DNA of 44,537 bases from an uncultured Peptoniphilus sp. (GTDB lineage Bacteria; Bacillota; Clostridia; Tissierellales; Peptoniphilaceae): NCBI RefSeq assembly GCF_946998875.1, contig NZ_CAMQAY010000010.1, positions 1 to 44,537 on the forward strand. The letters are read 5' to 3'. The stretch's first letter is position 1; the number at the start of each line of letters is the position of its first letter. Made by a program: the position numbers and the translations under genes. The notes under the pieces were generated by a model. The model saw only the letters and a program-made list of their open reading frames with translations, ran no database searches and was not told where the DNA came from. Positions 16,085 to 24,961 of the stretch are shown here, piece by piece.

Positions 16085-16974
16085 TATATATATAAAACTC
16101 CATTCATAAATACGTAAGCTCTTCCCCCGACGCGAACTTTATTCTCTCTCTCTGCTAAACTTGCATTGACCTTAGAAATTCTTCCAATATAATCGCCCTG
16201 TATAGCTGTAATTCTCTTTTCTTCAGTGATTTTATTTGAGCTCAAATAATACATAGTTGCAGCAGTTGATGTGCCACTTCCAAACTCTTCATCTTCACCA
16301 ATTATTGGAGAAAAAGTTCTCTGTTTAATTTCTTTTCCATCACTTGTTGTAAAGGCGTGAATAGAAATTATATTTTCTTCCTCTGAAATTTTTAGTGCCT
16401 CTTTCTTGTCTAGGGCGATTGAAGATAGGGCTCTTTCATCTTTCACAGGAACTAGAATGTCACAAGTTCCTGTTGAAATTTTCTCCATGTTCAAATTCTC
16501 GCAGATTTCAAGTCCAATATCCTCCTGCTTTAAATTCAGAATCTTTAAAATCCTATCTTGGTGCTCAAATTTTTCTTCTAAAAGAACATCTAAATTCATA
16601 TAGACATTTTGAATTTTTCCATCCTTATACTCAAGCTCAACGGGAATCTTCCCAATTTTTGTGTGTTGAATAATTTTCTTTATGCCTTCATCTTCGCTTT
16701 TAATATATTCATTTTCTGCAAGAGCATAAAAAGTTGCAACAGTTGCGTGTCCACACAAGTTTATCTCTCCATGAGGAGTAAAAAATCTCGTCAAATAACG
16801 GTCTCTATCTAATTCTCTTACAAAAACAATTACAGATTGATTTATGTCCTTGGCAATATTTTCCATGTCAAGATCTGTAAGTCTTCCATCGTCAATTACA
16901 ACTCCAGTTGAATTTCCCATAAAGGCCCTATCTGAAAAGGCTGATACTAAATATGTTGTATAAAATCTCTTCAT
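16084..16974 (-). CDS. PhzF-family (isomerase-like) protein lacking the usual catalytic Glu
   Basis: PhzF/DapF-fold protein, 296 aa. Recognisable family features are GNSTGVV near residue 20 (family GNPxAVV), FFTPHGEINLCGHATVAT in the N-terminal lobe and EFGSGTSTAA in the C-terminal lobe. The family's catalytic acid normally sits in a (S)ETxFV motif. Here the segment reads NQSVIVFV, with Val48 at the Glu position, so classical PhzF isomerase chemistry is doubtful. The start is 3 bp after the parB stop codon, so it is co-transcribed with the partition genes; the following membrane protein overlaps it. Many PhzF-like proteins have no assigned substrate. Confidence 0.82.
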   Translation of the reverse strand: MKRFYTTYLVSAFSDRAFMGNSTGVVIDDGRLTDLDMENIAKDINQSVIVFVRELDRDRYLTRFFTPHGEINLCGHATVATFYALAENEYIKSEDEGIKKIIQHTKIGKIPVELEYKDGKIQNVYMNLDVLLEEKFEHQDRILKILNLKQEDIGLEICENLNMEKISTGTCDILVPVKDERALSSIALDKKEALKISEEENIISIHAFTTSDGKEIKQRTFSPIIGEDEEFGSGTSTAATMYYLSSNKITEEKRITAIQGDYIGRISKVNASLAERENKVRVGGRAYVFMNGVLYI

Positions 16975-16977
16975 ATG

Positions 16978-17820
16978 TCACAAAGCCCTCTGCAAAATAT
17001 AATCTGCAATCCTTGATAAGTCTTCATCGCCATAATATTCTATCTCAATCTTTCCGATTTTTCCTCTTTTTTTGATGCTTACTTTGGTTCCAAGAGTTCT
17101 CTCAATTTCATTTCTTAAGTCTTCCATAAAAATATCAGCAACTTCTCTCTTTTCTGCCCTTGTACTATTATTGTCGTTAACAGGAAGAGAGTGTTTTATA
17201 ATTTTCATAGCTTCTTTATACTGTTTGTCGCCATCTTTAATAGATAGCAAATTTTTTCCATGAGATGGGCTAATTTTCTCTTCTTCTAATAGCTTTAAAA
17301 CTCTTGGGTCAAGCTTTAAAAGTCTAATTGTATTTCCAATATATTGTCTACTCTTGCCAATCTCATCTGCAAGTTCCTTTTGTGTCAAATCTTGTGAATC
17401 CAAAAGATGAATGTAGCTCATGGCTTCTTCTACTGGATTTAAATCTTTTCTTTGAATATTTTCTATAATTGCAATTCTACTTGAAATTTCATCAGAAACA
17501 TCTTTTACAATAGCAGGAACGCTTACTAGTCCAGCCTCTATTGCAGCTCTATATCTTCTTTCTCCAGCTATAATTTCGTACTTGTCATCCTTTTTCTTGA
17601 GAAGTAGGGGTTGAATTACTCCATATTTTTCAATGGATTTTGATAAATCATTTAATTCATCTTTGTCAAAATTTTTTCTAGGCTGAGCTTCATTTGGAAC
17701 AATGTCATCTAGGTCAACCTCCATTAGTTTTGAAGTCTCTTCTTCTATAACTTCTCTTATTTTTTCGCTAGATGATAAGAAATTTCCAATTCCTCTTCCT
17801 AGTCCTGTTTTTTTAGCCAT
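16978..17820 (-). CDS. parB: Chromosome partitioning protein ParB/Spo0J
   Basis: Binds parS sites, spreads and loads SMC for chromosome segregation. It opens with the ParB leader KTGLGRGIGNFL (ParA-stimulating region). It then has VDLDDIVPNEAQPRKNFD, the CTP-binding/spreading motifs GERRYRAA and ENIQRKDLNP, and a helix-turn-helix (LTQKELADEIGKSRQYIGNTIRLL). A C-terminal dimerisation region ends at RAL. 280 aa is typical of Spo0J-type ParB. It overlaps parA by 8 bp. A Noc paralogue is possible in name but is less likely given the parA neighbour. Confidence 0.93.
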   Translation of the reverse strand: MAKKTGLGRGIGNFLSSSEKIREVIEEETSKLMEVDLDDIVPNEAQPRKNFDKDELNDLSKSIEKYGVIQPLLLKKKDDKYEIIAGERRYRAAIEAGLVSVPAIVKDVSDEISSRIAIIENIQRKDLNPVEEAMSYIHLLDSQDLTQKELADEIGKSRQYIGNTIRLLKLDPRVLKLLEEEKISPSHGKNLLSIKDGDKQYKEAMKIIKHSLPVNDNNSTRAEKREVADIFMEDLRNEIERTLGTKVSIKKRGKIGKIEIEYYGDEDLSRIADYILQRAL

Positions 17821-18568
17821 CTATTTCACCTATTACTTCCTTGGCAAGATCTATATAAGCCTTTGCTCCCTTAGATTTGCTGTCATAATCAAATATATTC
17901 ATTCCAAAACTTGGTGCCTCTGCCAGCCTAACATTTCTTGGTATAAAAGTTTTAAAAACTTTATCCTTAAAAAATTTTCCCACTTCTTCAACAACTTGAT
18001 TGGAAAGGTTAGTCCTACCATCATGCATGCACATTACAACACCCAAGATGCTCAAATTTGGATTGAAATTATCTCTTACAAGAGTGATTGTATCCATGAG
18101 TTGTGATACTCCTTCAAGGGCGTAGTACTCGCATTGCACAGGGATAAGAATTTTGTCGCTTGCCACTAAAGACATCATAGATAAGACTCCAAGTGAAGGA
18201 GGGGAGTCAATGATTACAAAATCATAGTCGTCTCTTACTTTATCTATCATTTTCTTTAACTTGTATTGCCAATCAGCGTATCTTGCAAGTTCAATTTCTA
18301 CGCCAGCAAATTCTCCACTTGATGGAATAATATCAAGTTTATTAAAACTTGTTTTATAAATTGAATCCGTCTCTTCGTCAATGACAAAGTCGTAAATCAT
18401 TTTTTGAAACTCGTAAACTCCAAGGCCTGATGTTGCATTACCTTGTGGATCCATGTCGACTATAAGAGTCTTTTTGCCTCTCAAAGCCAGTGCTGAGCTT
18501 AAATTTATGACGGTGGTGCTTTTCCCAACTCCGCCTTTTTGATTAAAAACTGTAATTACAACAGACAT
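17813..18568 (-). CDS. parA: Chromosome partitioning ATPase ParA/Soj
   Basis: Deviant Walker A ATPase. KGGVGKSTT near residues 11-19 carries both signature lysines, DMDPQGNATSGLG is the A' region, and FVIIDSPPSLGVL the Walker B region. It works with ParB and, in Bacillus, regulates DnaA. 251 aa, no N-terminal HTH, so the small chromosomal Soj type rather than a plasmid ParA. It is preceded by a 211-bp gap holding a terminator and three palindromes, so a promoter should lie between 18569 and 18640. A TATTAT box occurs there. Confidence 0.94.
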   Translation of the reverse strand: MSVVITVFNQKGGVGKSTTVINLSSALALRGKKTLIVDMDPQGNATSGLGVYEFQKMIYDFVIDEETDSIYKTSFNKLDIIPSSGEFAGVEIELARYADWQYKLKKMIDKVRDDYDFVIIDSPPSLGVLSMMSLVASDKILIPVQCEYYALEGVSQLMDTITLVRDNFNPNLSILGVVMCMHDGRTNLSNQVVEEVGKFFKDKVFKTFIPRNVRLAEAPSFGMNIFDYDSKSKGAKAYIDLAKEVIGEIDG

Positions 18569-18630
18569 TTTTTACCTCATTTCTATATTATTAATAATAC
18601 CATGTTTAAAATTTTTTTTAAAGATTAAGC

Positions 18631-18665
18631 AAAAAAATAAGCTCCAAAAATTTATTTTGAAGCTT
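18631..18665 (-). terminator. Terminator of the mnmE-mnmG-rsmG operon
   Basis: On the minus strand, an 11-bp stem (18639-18649 with 18655-18665, one G.U pair, loop of 5) is followed by seven or more T (18631-18637), about 115 bp after the rsmG stop codon. Confidence 0.75.
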
Positions 18666-18751
18666 AGCTCTACGTGGAGCATTTTTTATTTTTTATTGAT
18701 GCTCTACATAGAGCATTTTTTATTTTTGCCTTCATGCTCTATGTAGAGCAT
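18666..18751. repeat. Three phased near-palindromes in front of parA
   Basis: GCTCTACGTGGAGC (18667-18680), ATGCTCTACATAGAGCAT (18699-18716) and ATGCTCTATGTAGAGCAT (18734-18751) are spaced 34-35 bp centre to centre. Copies 2 and 3 are exact reverse complements of each other and copy 1 differs in the middle. Copies 1 and 2 are followed by T-rich stretches on the plus strand. Copy 1 in its 16-bp context matches 12 of 16 positions of the Bacillus-type parS TGTTCCACGTGGAACA. They may be operators, divergent parS sites or tandem hairpins. Confidence 0.7.
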
Positions 18752-18779
18752 TTCTTATTTAATTTCTTTATGTTAATTA

Positions 18780-19472
18780 TCAAAGTGGTGACTTCCTTGG
18801 CTTTCCTCCGCCTCTTGGATACTTTTTATCTGTGTGTTTAAGCTTTTTTATAACAATTATATAGTGGTCAATGTCATTAGGTAGGGGAGTGTGAATAACA
18901 TTTTGAACTTCTCCACCCATAACTTCTATTGCCCTTTTGGCATTTTTTAATTCTTCTTCATACTCTGGACCCTTTTGAGAAATAAAATATCCGCCAACTT
19001 TTACAAAAGCCATGGCATATTCTGTAAGAGTGGATAAGTTTGCGACAGCTCTTGAAACTGCAATGTCGTATTGTTCTCTATAATCTTCTTTTCTTGCAAT
19101 TTCTTCTGCCCTTGCGTGGATTGCCTTTATATTTGTAAGACCTAGCTCTTCAATTACTCCATCCAAGAAGTCAATTCTCTTTCTGAGAGAATCAAGTAAA
19201 GTTATGTCCAATTCTTCATTGTAAAGCTTTAAGGGTATTCCTGGAAATCCTGCACCAGTTCCAATGTCTATGATTTTTTTCTCTACATCAAATAAACCAG
19301 TCTTAAAAAGACTTAAGGAGTCCAAAAAATGTTTTACATTAAACTCATCTTCTTCAGTAATTCTTGTGAGGTTGGTGTGCTTGTTGTATTCGAGAATTAA
19401 TTCTTTATATTTTTCAAATTTATCAATATTTTTCGTGTCCAGACCGAAATCTACCATGTAATCAATTAACAT
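18780..19472 (-). CDS. rsmG: 16S rRNA (guanine-527 N7)-methyltransferase
   Basis: SAM-dependent methyltransferase modifying G527 in the 530 loop of 16S rRNA. Its SAM motif is KIIDIGTGAGFPGIPLK, after the KHFLDSLSL segment, and a later SRAVANL motif is typical of RsmG/GidB. 230 aa. The ATG at 19472 has GAGGAG upstream and lies inside the end of mnmG (11-bp overlap). The C-terminus is basic and Gly/Pro-rich (KYPRGGGKPRKS), as usual for the family. Confidence 0.95.
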   Translation of the reverse strand: MLIDYMVDFGLDTKNIDKFEKYKELILEYNKHTNLTRITEEDEFNVKHFLDSLSLFKTGLFDVEKKIIDIGTGAGFPGIPLKLYNEELDITLLDSLRKRIDFLDGVIEELGLTNIKAIHARAEEIARKEDYREQYDIAVSRAVANLSTLTEYAMAFVKVGGYFISQKGPEYEEELKNAKRAIEVMGGEVQNVIHTPLPNDIDHYIIVIKKLKHTDKKYPRGGGKPRKSPL

Positions 19473-21366
19473 TTTTTCTCCTCATTTGTTCAAGGTGTAT
19501 CAAAAGTACATTTATATCTGCTGGTGAAACTCCCGTTATTCTCGAAGCTTGACCAATTGATTCTGGTCTTATGTCTGAAAGTTTTTCTCTTGCTTCTATT
19601 CTAAGTCCGTCCATATTTTTATAGTCAATATCCTTCGAAAGCTTTTTATTTTCAAGCTTTTTAAATTGTTTAATTTGTATTTCTTGCTTTTTGATATAGC
19701 CTTCATATTTTATTTCTATTTCAATATTTCTTATTACATCGTCGCGGACAAAAGGTCTGTCCTTGTCAAAGACTTCTAGCTTTTTGTAGTCTAATTCAGG
19801 TCTTTTTATTAGCTCATAAAGTGAGAAGGAGTTTTGAGTTTCAGTTGAGCCAAGACTTTCAAGAATTTTGTTGTTTTCAGCAGTTGGATTGATTTGAATT
19901 TTTTTAATTCTAGCAATTTCTTCTTCAATTGCATTTTTTCTGTAGAGATAAGCCTTATATCTTTCATCATCTACAAGTCCAATGTCTCTTCCTTTTTGAG
20001 TTAGTCTCAAATCTGCATTGTCTTGCCTTAGTGTTAGTCTATATTCTGCTCTTGAAGTCATCATTCTATAGGGTTCAAGGCTCCCTTTTGTAACTAAATC
20101 GTCAATCAAAACTCCAATGTATGCCTCTGACCTATCTAATACAAAGGGCTCTTTTCCTTGAACTTTTAAAGCTGCATTTATACCTGCCACAATTCCTTGA
20201 CATCCAGCTTCTTCATAACCGCTAGAACCGTTAATTTGTCCTGCAAAAAATAGTCCCTCGTAGTCCATGTGCTCCAAGCTTCTCTTTAAAAGAGTTGCAT
20301 CAATTGCATCATACTCAATGGCATAGGCTGGTCTTAAAATTTTGCAATTTTCCATTCCAATTATTTCTTTATAAAATTCTTGTTGAATTTCTACTGGTAG
20401 GGAAGAGGAAACTCCTTGAATATACATCTCATCAGTTGTAAGTCCTTCTGGTTCAATGAAAACTTGATGGGCATCTCTATCTGCAAATCTTGTTACCTTA
20501 TCTTCAATTGATGGGCAGTATCTTGGACCCTTTCCCTCTATGTCGCCAAGTGCCAAGGCTGATCTTCCAATGTTTTCTCTTATAATGTCGTGACATTTTT
20601 TTGTAGTGTAAGTTAAATAACAAAGCTCTTGGTTAATGTCATATTCTTTGTCTATGTTTAAGAAAGAAAAAGGAACAATTTTTTCGTCTCCATGTTGCTC
20701 TGTCATGACTGAATAATCTATTGATTTTCTCAAAACTCTTGCAGGAGTACCAGTTTTTAGCCTTCTAAGCTTCATTCCAAAATCTTTTTCAAGGCTTTCT
20801 GAAAGATAATTTGCTGGTCCAAAGCCACTTGGTCCAGAAGAATAATTCACTTCTCCCATAAATACCCTGGACTTTAAATAAGTTCCAGAGCAAATTACAA
20901 CACATTTAGTATTGTATTTTGCTCCATTTTTAGTCAATACTCCAGTAACTTTGTTGCCCTCTTTTAAAATTCTAATGGCTTCATCTTGCACAAGATAGAG
21001 ATTATCTTCATTTTCCAAAACTCTCTTCATCTCTTCGTGATACTTTCTCTTGTCGGCTTGAACTCTAAGTGAGTGAACTGCTGGACCCTTTGAAGTATTA
21101 AGCATCCTTGATTGGATAAAAGTCTTGTCTATATTTTTCGCCATTTCTCCGCCAAGGGCGTCAATTTCACGCACTAGGTGTCCCTTTCCTGTGCCGCCAA
21201 TGTTGGGATTACAGCTCATTTGTGCAATTGAATCCAAGTTTATACATAGTAAAAGAGTTTTTGCACCAAGTCTTGCAGAAGCAAGAGCAGCTTCACTGCC
21301 TGCGTGACCTGCTCCAATTACTACTGTGTCAAAATCTCCAGCTTCAAAATATTTAATATCTGACAT
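19462..21366 (-). CDS. mnmG: tRNA U34 carboxymethylaminomethyl-modifying enzyme MnmG (GidA)
   Basis: FAD-dependent partner of MnmE in making 5-(carboxymethyl)aminomethyluridine at the wobble position of tRNAs. The N-terminal FAD motif is VVIGAGHAGSEAA, followed by MSCNPNIGGTGKGHL, the catalytic-Cys-containing GPRYCPSIEDK, FFAGQINGSSGYEEAGCQG, and a C-terminal helical tRNA-binding region. 634 aa is standard. It starts 6 bp after mnmE and overlaps rsmG at its end, so the three genes form one transcript. Confidence 0.96.
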   Translation of the reverse strand: MSDIKYFEAGDFDTVVIGAGHAGSEAALASARLGAKTLLLCINLDSIAQMSCNPNIGGTGKGHLVREIDALGGEMAKNIDKTFIQSRMLNTSKGPAVHSLRVQADKRKYHEEMKRVLENEDNLYLVQDEAIRILKEGNKVTGVLTKNGAKYNTKCVVICSGTYLKSRVFMGEVNYSSGPSGFGPANYLSESLEKDFGMKLRRLKTGTPARVLRKSIDYSVMTEQHGDEKIVPFSFLNIDKEYDINQELCYLTYTTKKCHDIIRENIGRSALALGDIEGKGPRYCPSIEDKVTRFADRDAHQVFIEPEGLTTDEMYIQGVSSSLPVEIQQEFYKEIIGMENCKILRPAYAIEYDAIDATLLKRSLEHMDYEGLFFAGQINGSSGYEEAGCQGIVAGINAALKVQGKEPFVLDRSEAYIGVLIDDLVTKGSLEPYRMMTSRAEYRLTLRQDNADLRLTQKGRDIGLVDDERYKAYLYRKNAIEEEIARIKKIQINPTAENNKILESLGSTETQNSFSLYELIKRPELDYKKLEVFDKDRPFVRDDVIRNIEIEIKYEGYIKKQEIQIKQFKKLENKKLSKDIDYKNMDGLRIEAREKLSDIRPESIGQASRITGVSPADINVLLIHLEQMRRKNVN

Positions 21367-21372
21367 CTTTAC

Positions 21373-22752
21373 CTACTTTCCTATACAAAAATCAGAAAAT
21401 ACTCTGTCCAAAATATCTTCTGTAGTAATTGTTCCTGTTATTTCAGAAATATGAGCAATTACATTTTCAAGGTCAACTTCAATTAAATCTAAAAACACCC
21501 TTTTATTTAAACTCTCATTTACCTCTAAAAGCTCTTTTTTTGCTTCCCTTAATGCATTTATATGTCTCAAATTAGAAAGCACCGTATCGGAGGAAATTTG
21601 AAGCTCTCCATCAAAAAACAAATCTATAATAAGTTTTTCGACTTTCATTACTGATTCATTTTCCATAACTGAAAGTCTCAAATAATCATCTTTAAAATAT
21701 TTTTCGATTTCATCATCAGAAATCTTTTGTTCTAAGTCGTCCTTGTTTAAAATGATAATATGTTTTTTATTTTCAATTAATTTTAAAATTTCCTTGTCGT
21801 CTTGGTCAAAGTCTCTCGATAAATCAAAAATAGCAATTACAAGGTCTGCATCCTTTAACTTCTCTCTTGCAATATTTACGCCGATTTTTTCAACTTCATC
21901 CTCAGTCTCTCTAATGCCGGCAGTGTCAGAAATTTTTAAGAGAACTCCATCTAAATTGATATAATCTTCAATTACATCTCTTGTTGTTCCTGCAATGTCT
22001 GTTACAATTGCCCTGTCGTACTTTAATAGACCATTTAAAAGAGAAGACTTGCCAACATTTGGCTTGCCAAGAATTACTGTGTTTATGCCGTCTCTTAATA
22101 GTCTTGAGTTTTTAGAATTTTCAAGAAGTTTATCCATCTTTTCCAAAATCTTATTACTTCTGTCGAGAAGGTCGTTGTAGGCAGCATCTTCTATATCTTC
22201 GTCAGGAAAATCGATGTTTGCCACAATTAGCGCCTGCATGGAAACAAGTTCATCCTTTAATTTATTTAAAACTTCACTTAAGGCACCACCAAGTTGATTT
22301 AAACCAAGGTCAAAGGAAATGTCTGTCTTGGCTTTAATAAGGTCTATTACAGCTTCGGCTTGAGTTAAATCAATCCTACCATTTAAAAATCCTCTCTTAG
22401 TAAACTCGCCTTTTTCAGCAAGCCTTGCGCCTTTTGAGAGAATTAAATTTAAAATTCTCTTCACAGAGACAACGCCACCATGACAGTGGATTTCTACAAT
22501 ATCTTCTGCAGTGTAGGAGTGAGGTCCCTTCATCTTAACTACTAAAACCTCATCAATTTTTTTGTCACCGTCACATATATGACCGTATAAAAACTTTCTG
22601 TTTTCAGCCTCTGCCATCTTAACTTTACTTGCAGACACAAAAATCTTATCTATTATATTTATTGAATCGTCGCCGCTCATTCTTACAATGGCAATACCAG
22701 CTTCACCAATTGCAGTAGAAATTGCAGCAATAGTATCATTTAAATTTCCCAT
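21373..22752 (-). CDS. mnmE: tRNA modification GTPase MnmE (TrmE)
   Basis: Forms the MnmEG complex. The N-terminal folate-binding domain has TIAAISTAIGEAGIAIVRMSG. A helical domain carrying an inserted G domain follows: G1 GKPNVGKSS (about residue 225), the TTRDVIEDYINLDG switch region, DTAGIRETEDEVEKIGV, and NKDDLE. The protein ends in the family's catalytic CIGK. 459 aa. ATG at 22752 with AAGGACTG upstream. The 88-bp gap from jag holds a terminator, so this operon has its own promoter, which I could not place with certainty. Confidence 0.96.
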   Translation of the reverse strand: MGNLNDTIAAISTAIGEAGIAIVRMSGDDSINIIDKIFVSASKVKMAEAENRKFLYGHICDGDKKIDEVLVVKMKGPHSYTAEDIVEIHCHGGVVSVKRILNLILSKGARLAEKGEFTKRGFLNGRIDLTQAEAVIDLIKAKTDISFDLGLNQLGGALSEVLNKLKDELVSMQALIVANIDFPDEDIEDAAYNDLLDRSNKILEKMDKLLENSKNSRLLRDGINTVILGKPNVGKSSLLNGLLKYDRAIVTDIAGTTRDVIEDYINLDGVLLKISDTAGIRETEDEVEKIGVNIAREKLKDADLVIAIFDLSRDFDQDDKEILKLIENKKHIIILNKDDLEQKISDDEIEKYFKDDYLRLSVMENESVMKVEKLIIDLFFDGELQISSDTVLSNLRHINALREAKKELLEVNESLNKRVFLDLIEVDLENVIAHISEITGTITTEDILDRVFSDFCIGK

Positions 22753-22796
22753 AAAATCAGTCCTTTTAAACTATATTACTACAATTAAAGGAAATA

Positions 22797-22823
22797 AAAA
22801 AGAAGGCTTTTAAAATAAAGCCC
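22797..22823 (-). terminator. Terminator after jag
   Basis: On the minus strand, GGCTTTA...TAAAAGCC (22805-22822) is followed by TTCTTTTTTATTT, 18 bp past the jag stop codon. Confidence 0.7.
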
Positions 22824-22840
22824 TCATAAATATTTTATTT

Positions 22841-23653
22841 TCAATATTTTCTTTCCTTTTGAATTACAACTTTTCTAAAAGGATCTTTACCTTCAGAGTG
22901 TGTAAGCACTCCTTCATAATCTTGCAAGGCTGTATGGATAATTTTTCTTTCATAAGAATTCATAGGTTCAAGTTTAACTGACCTACCAGTCTTAGTTACC
23001 TTATTAGCCATTTTCTTTGCAAGATTTATAAGAGTTTCTTTTCTCTTTTCTCTATAACCACTAGAATCTAAATTGACTCTAATATATCTTGAAGATTTCT
23101 TATTGACTATCAAATTTAAAATATATTGAATTGAATCAAGAGTTACACCTCTTTTTCCAATTAAAATACCTAGTCTATTTTCATCTCCATTTACATTAAT
23201 GTTTAGGACATTGTCCTTAAGCTCCATTTCCACAATGTTTTCAAGTTCAAAAGTTTCAAGAATTTTTGAAATAAAATCTCTAGCAGCATCTAAAATATCT
23301 TCATTTTCTTCTTCAATGCTCTTTAAGCTTTCATCAGCATCATCAAATTCTTGAATTTCTTCAGTGGAAATTTCCTTATTTTCGATTTCAAGTTCAACAT
23401 CTTTGTGAACTGTTTCGTGGCTCTTCTCTGTTTCAATTTCTTCATTAAATATTTCATTTAAAATACTTTTAGTCTCGTCTTCCTTTGGCCATACTTTTAC
23501 AGTGGCGTCCTTAGAACCAATAAGTCCCAAAAATCCCTTTTGACCTTCATCTAGTATTTCAATTTCAGCATTTTCTCTTGAAATATTTAATTCGCTTAGA
23601 GCCTCTCTTACTGCTTCATCTACGGATTTTCCCGTTTTAATTACATAATTCAT
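22841..23653 (-). CDS. jag: RNA-binding protein Jag/KhpB (SpoIIIJ-associated)
   Basis: 270 aa. Three parts are visible: a Jag_N domain (residues 1-50, TGKSVDEAVREALSELNI), a long acidic Glu/Asp linker (about 65-125), and a KH domain (LGILIGKRGVTLDSIQYI) followed by an R3H domain (EPMNSYERKIIHTALQ). KhpB/Jag pairs with KhpA in Gram-positives and affects cell division and envelope synthesis. Its ATG overlaps the yidC stop codon (TAATG), giving tight coupling. The acidic linker is longer than in short Jag proteins but not unusual. Confidence 0.94.
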   Translation of the reverse strand: MNYVIKTGKSVDEAVREALSELNISRENAEIEILDEGQKGFLGLIGSKDATVKVWPKEDETKSILNEIFNEEIETEKSHETVHKDVELEIENKEISTEEIQEFDDADESLKSIEEENEDILDAARDFISKILETFELENIVEMELKDNVLNINVNGDENRLGILIGKRGVTLDSIQYILNLIVNKKSSRYIRVNLDSSGYREKRKETLINLAKKMANKVTKTGRSVKLEPMNSYERKIIHTALQDYEGVLTHSEGKDPFRKVVIQKERKY

Positions 23654-24387
23654 TACTTATCCTTAACCTCAACTTCTTCAATCTCTTCTTCGACAATCTT
23701 ATTAGTAATAAGCTGTTGGACTATTGAAAATATATTAGAAACAGTCCAATAAATAACAAGACCAGCTGCATATTTTCTCGCCATTGAAAAAATTAAAATT
23801 GGCATTACAACCATCATAGTAGTCATCATAGACTTAGCTTGATCAGCACCTGCACCTTGAGTAGCAGGGTTTTTAGTAGTTATAAAACTTACTAAAAATG
23901 TTGAAACAGCAGCTATTACTGGCATGATAAAAGTTGTATCTACATGATCAATATTTTCTATATAGAAGAAATTCTTGTTCATGGCTTCATAAAAACCTGG
24001 GTCTGTAAAAGCAAAGGTTTGTGGGTTTATAAAGACTCTATAAAACGCAATTAATACAACCATTGTTATAATCATAGGAAGGCATCCTGCAGCAACATTT
24101 GTATTATTTTCCTTATAAAGCTTTTGTTGTTTAGCAGCTAAAGTTTGCGGATCATTTTTGTACTTTTTTTGAATTCTCTTAAGCTCAGGTTGAATTTTTG
24201 CCATTTTCTTTTGATTTTTCATTTGAGAAATGTTAAGTGGCAAAATTAAAAGCTTAATAATAATAGTAGCAATAATAATTGAAAGTGCAAAATATGAAAC
24301 TTGAGCTGGTTCATTTGGCATAATTGCAGCAAGGCCATCGTATATGAACTTTACAAAAATACCAAGTATAGAACTAATTAAATGCAT
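23653..24387 (-). CDS. yidC: Membrane protein insertase YidC/OxaI
   Basis: Inserts and folds membrane proteins with SecYEG. A 244-aa Gram-positive form with about five hydrophobic segments and an amphipathic coiled region (QKKMAKIQPELKRIQKKY) between the first two. The charged residue in the hydrophilic groove, usually Arg, is Lys45 (TIIIKLLILPL). There is no lipoprotein Cys near the N-terminus. The tail EEIEEVEVKDK is acidic rather than basic. ATG at 24387 with GGAGGAA upstream. It lies between yidD and jag, as in most Firmicutes. Confidence 0.94.
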   Translation of the reverse strand: MHLISSILGIFVKFIYDGLAAIMPNEPAQVSYFALSIIIATIIIKLLILPLNISQMKNQKKMAKIQPELKRIQKKYKNDPQTLAAKQQKLYKENNTNVAAGCLPMIITMVVLIAFYRVFINPQTFAFTDPGFYEAMNKNFFYIENIDHVDTTFIMPVIAAVSTFLVSFITTKNPATQGAGADQAKSMMTTMMVVMPILIFSMARKYAAGLVIYWTVSNIFSIVQQLITNKIVEEEIEEVEVKDK

Positions 24388-24405
24388 TAATAAATTCCTC
24401 CAATA

Positions 24406-24621
24406 TTAAATGAGAGGATCGTAACCGCCTTTATGAAAGGGATGGCATTTTAAAATCCTTCTAATTGTAAGATAAGATCCTTTAAAAAAACCATATTTTT
24501 CGTAGGCTTCATAACTATATTGTGAACAAGTGGGTGTAAATCTACAGTGTCTTCCTGGTAAAAGATATGTTGAAATAAACTTTTGATAAAATCTTATTAA
24601 TAACATACATATTTTACTCAT
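24406..24621 (-). CDS. yidD: Membrane protein insertion efficiency factor YidD
   Basis: 71 aa, with the family pattern RFYQKFIS, then RCHFTPTCS-like CRFTPTCSQYSYEA and GGYDPL at the end. YidD proteins help YidC-dependent insertion. The start codon overlaps the rnpA stop (ATGA, 4 bp). Confidence 0.95.
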   Translation of the reverse strand: MSKICMLLIRFYQKFISTYLLPGRHCRFTPTCSQYSYEAYEKYGFFKGSYLTIRRILKCHPFHKGGYDPLI

Positions 24622-24953
24622 TTAATCATCTTCTTTTGTCTTTTTAAAACAGAAAAAAAAGAATTCTTAAAGTCTTTAAAATCAGATTCACTAGCATCCT
24701 TTTTTGCAACGAATACATAATCATAACCTGAATTTATTTTATGAGAATTCTCCCTTAAAAGGTGTTTTAATCTTCTTCTAACAAAATTTCTCTTTACTGC
24801 ATTTCCAACTTTCTTAGTTACAGTTATGCCGAACCTTGGATAATCTCTCTTATTTTCTACAGTAAATAGAGTGATATATCTTGAGCCAGAAATTTTCTTA
24901 TTAGAATAAACCCTCTGAAATTCACTATTCTTTTTTAAATAACAATCCTTCAT
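24618..24953 (-). CDS. rnpA: Ribonuclease P protein component
   Basis: The protein subunit of RNase P, which matures tRNA 5' ends. It has the basic RNR motif KVGNAVKRNFVRRRLKHLLR (about 47-66) and the GITVTKK strand before it. 111 aa. It follows rpmH by 8 bp, the near-universal arrangement at bacterial origins. The RNA subunit is not in this window. Confidence 0.96.
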   Translation of the reverse strand: MKDCYLKKNSEFQRVYSNKKISGSRYITLFTVENKRDYPRFGITVTKKVGNAVKRNFVRRRLKHLLRENSHKINSGYDYVFVAKKDASESDFKDFKNSFFSVLKRQKKMIK

Positions 24954-24961
24954 TATAAAAC

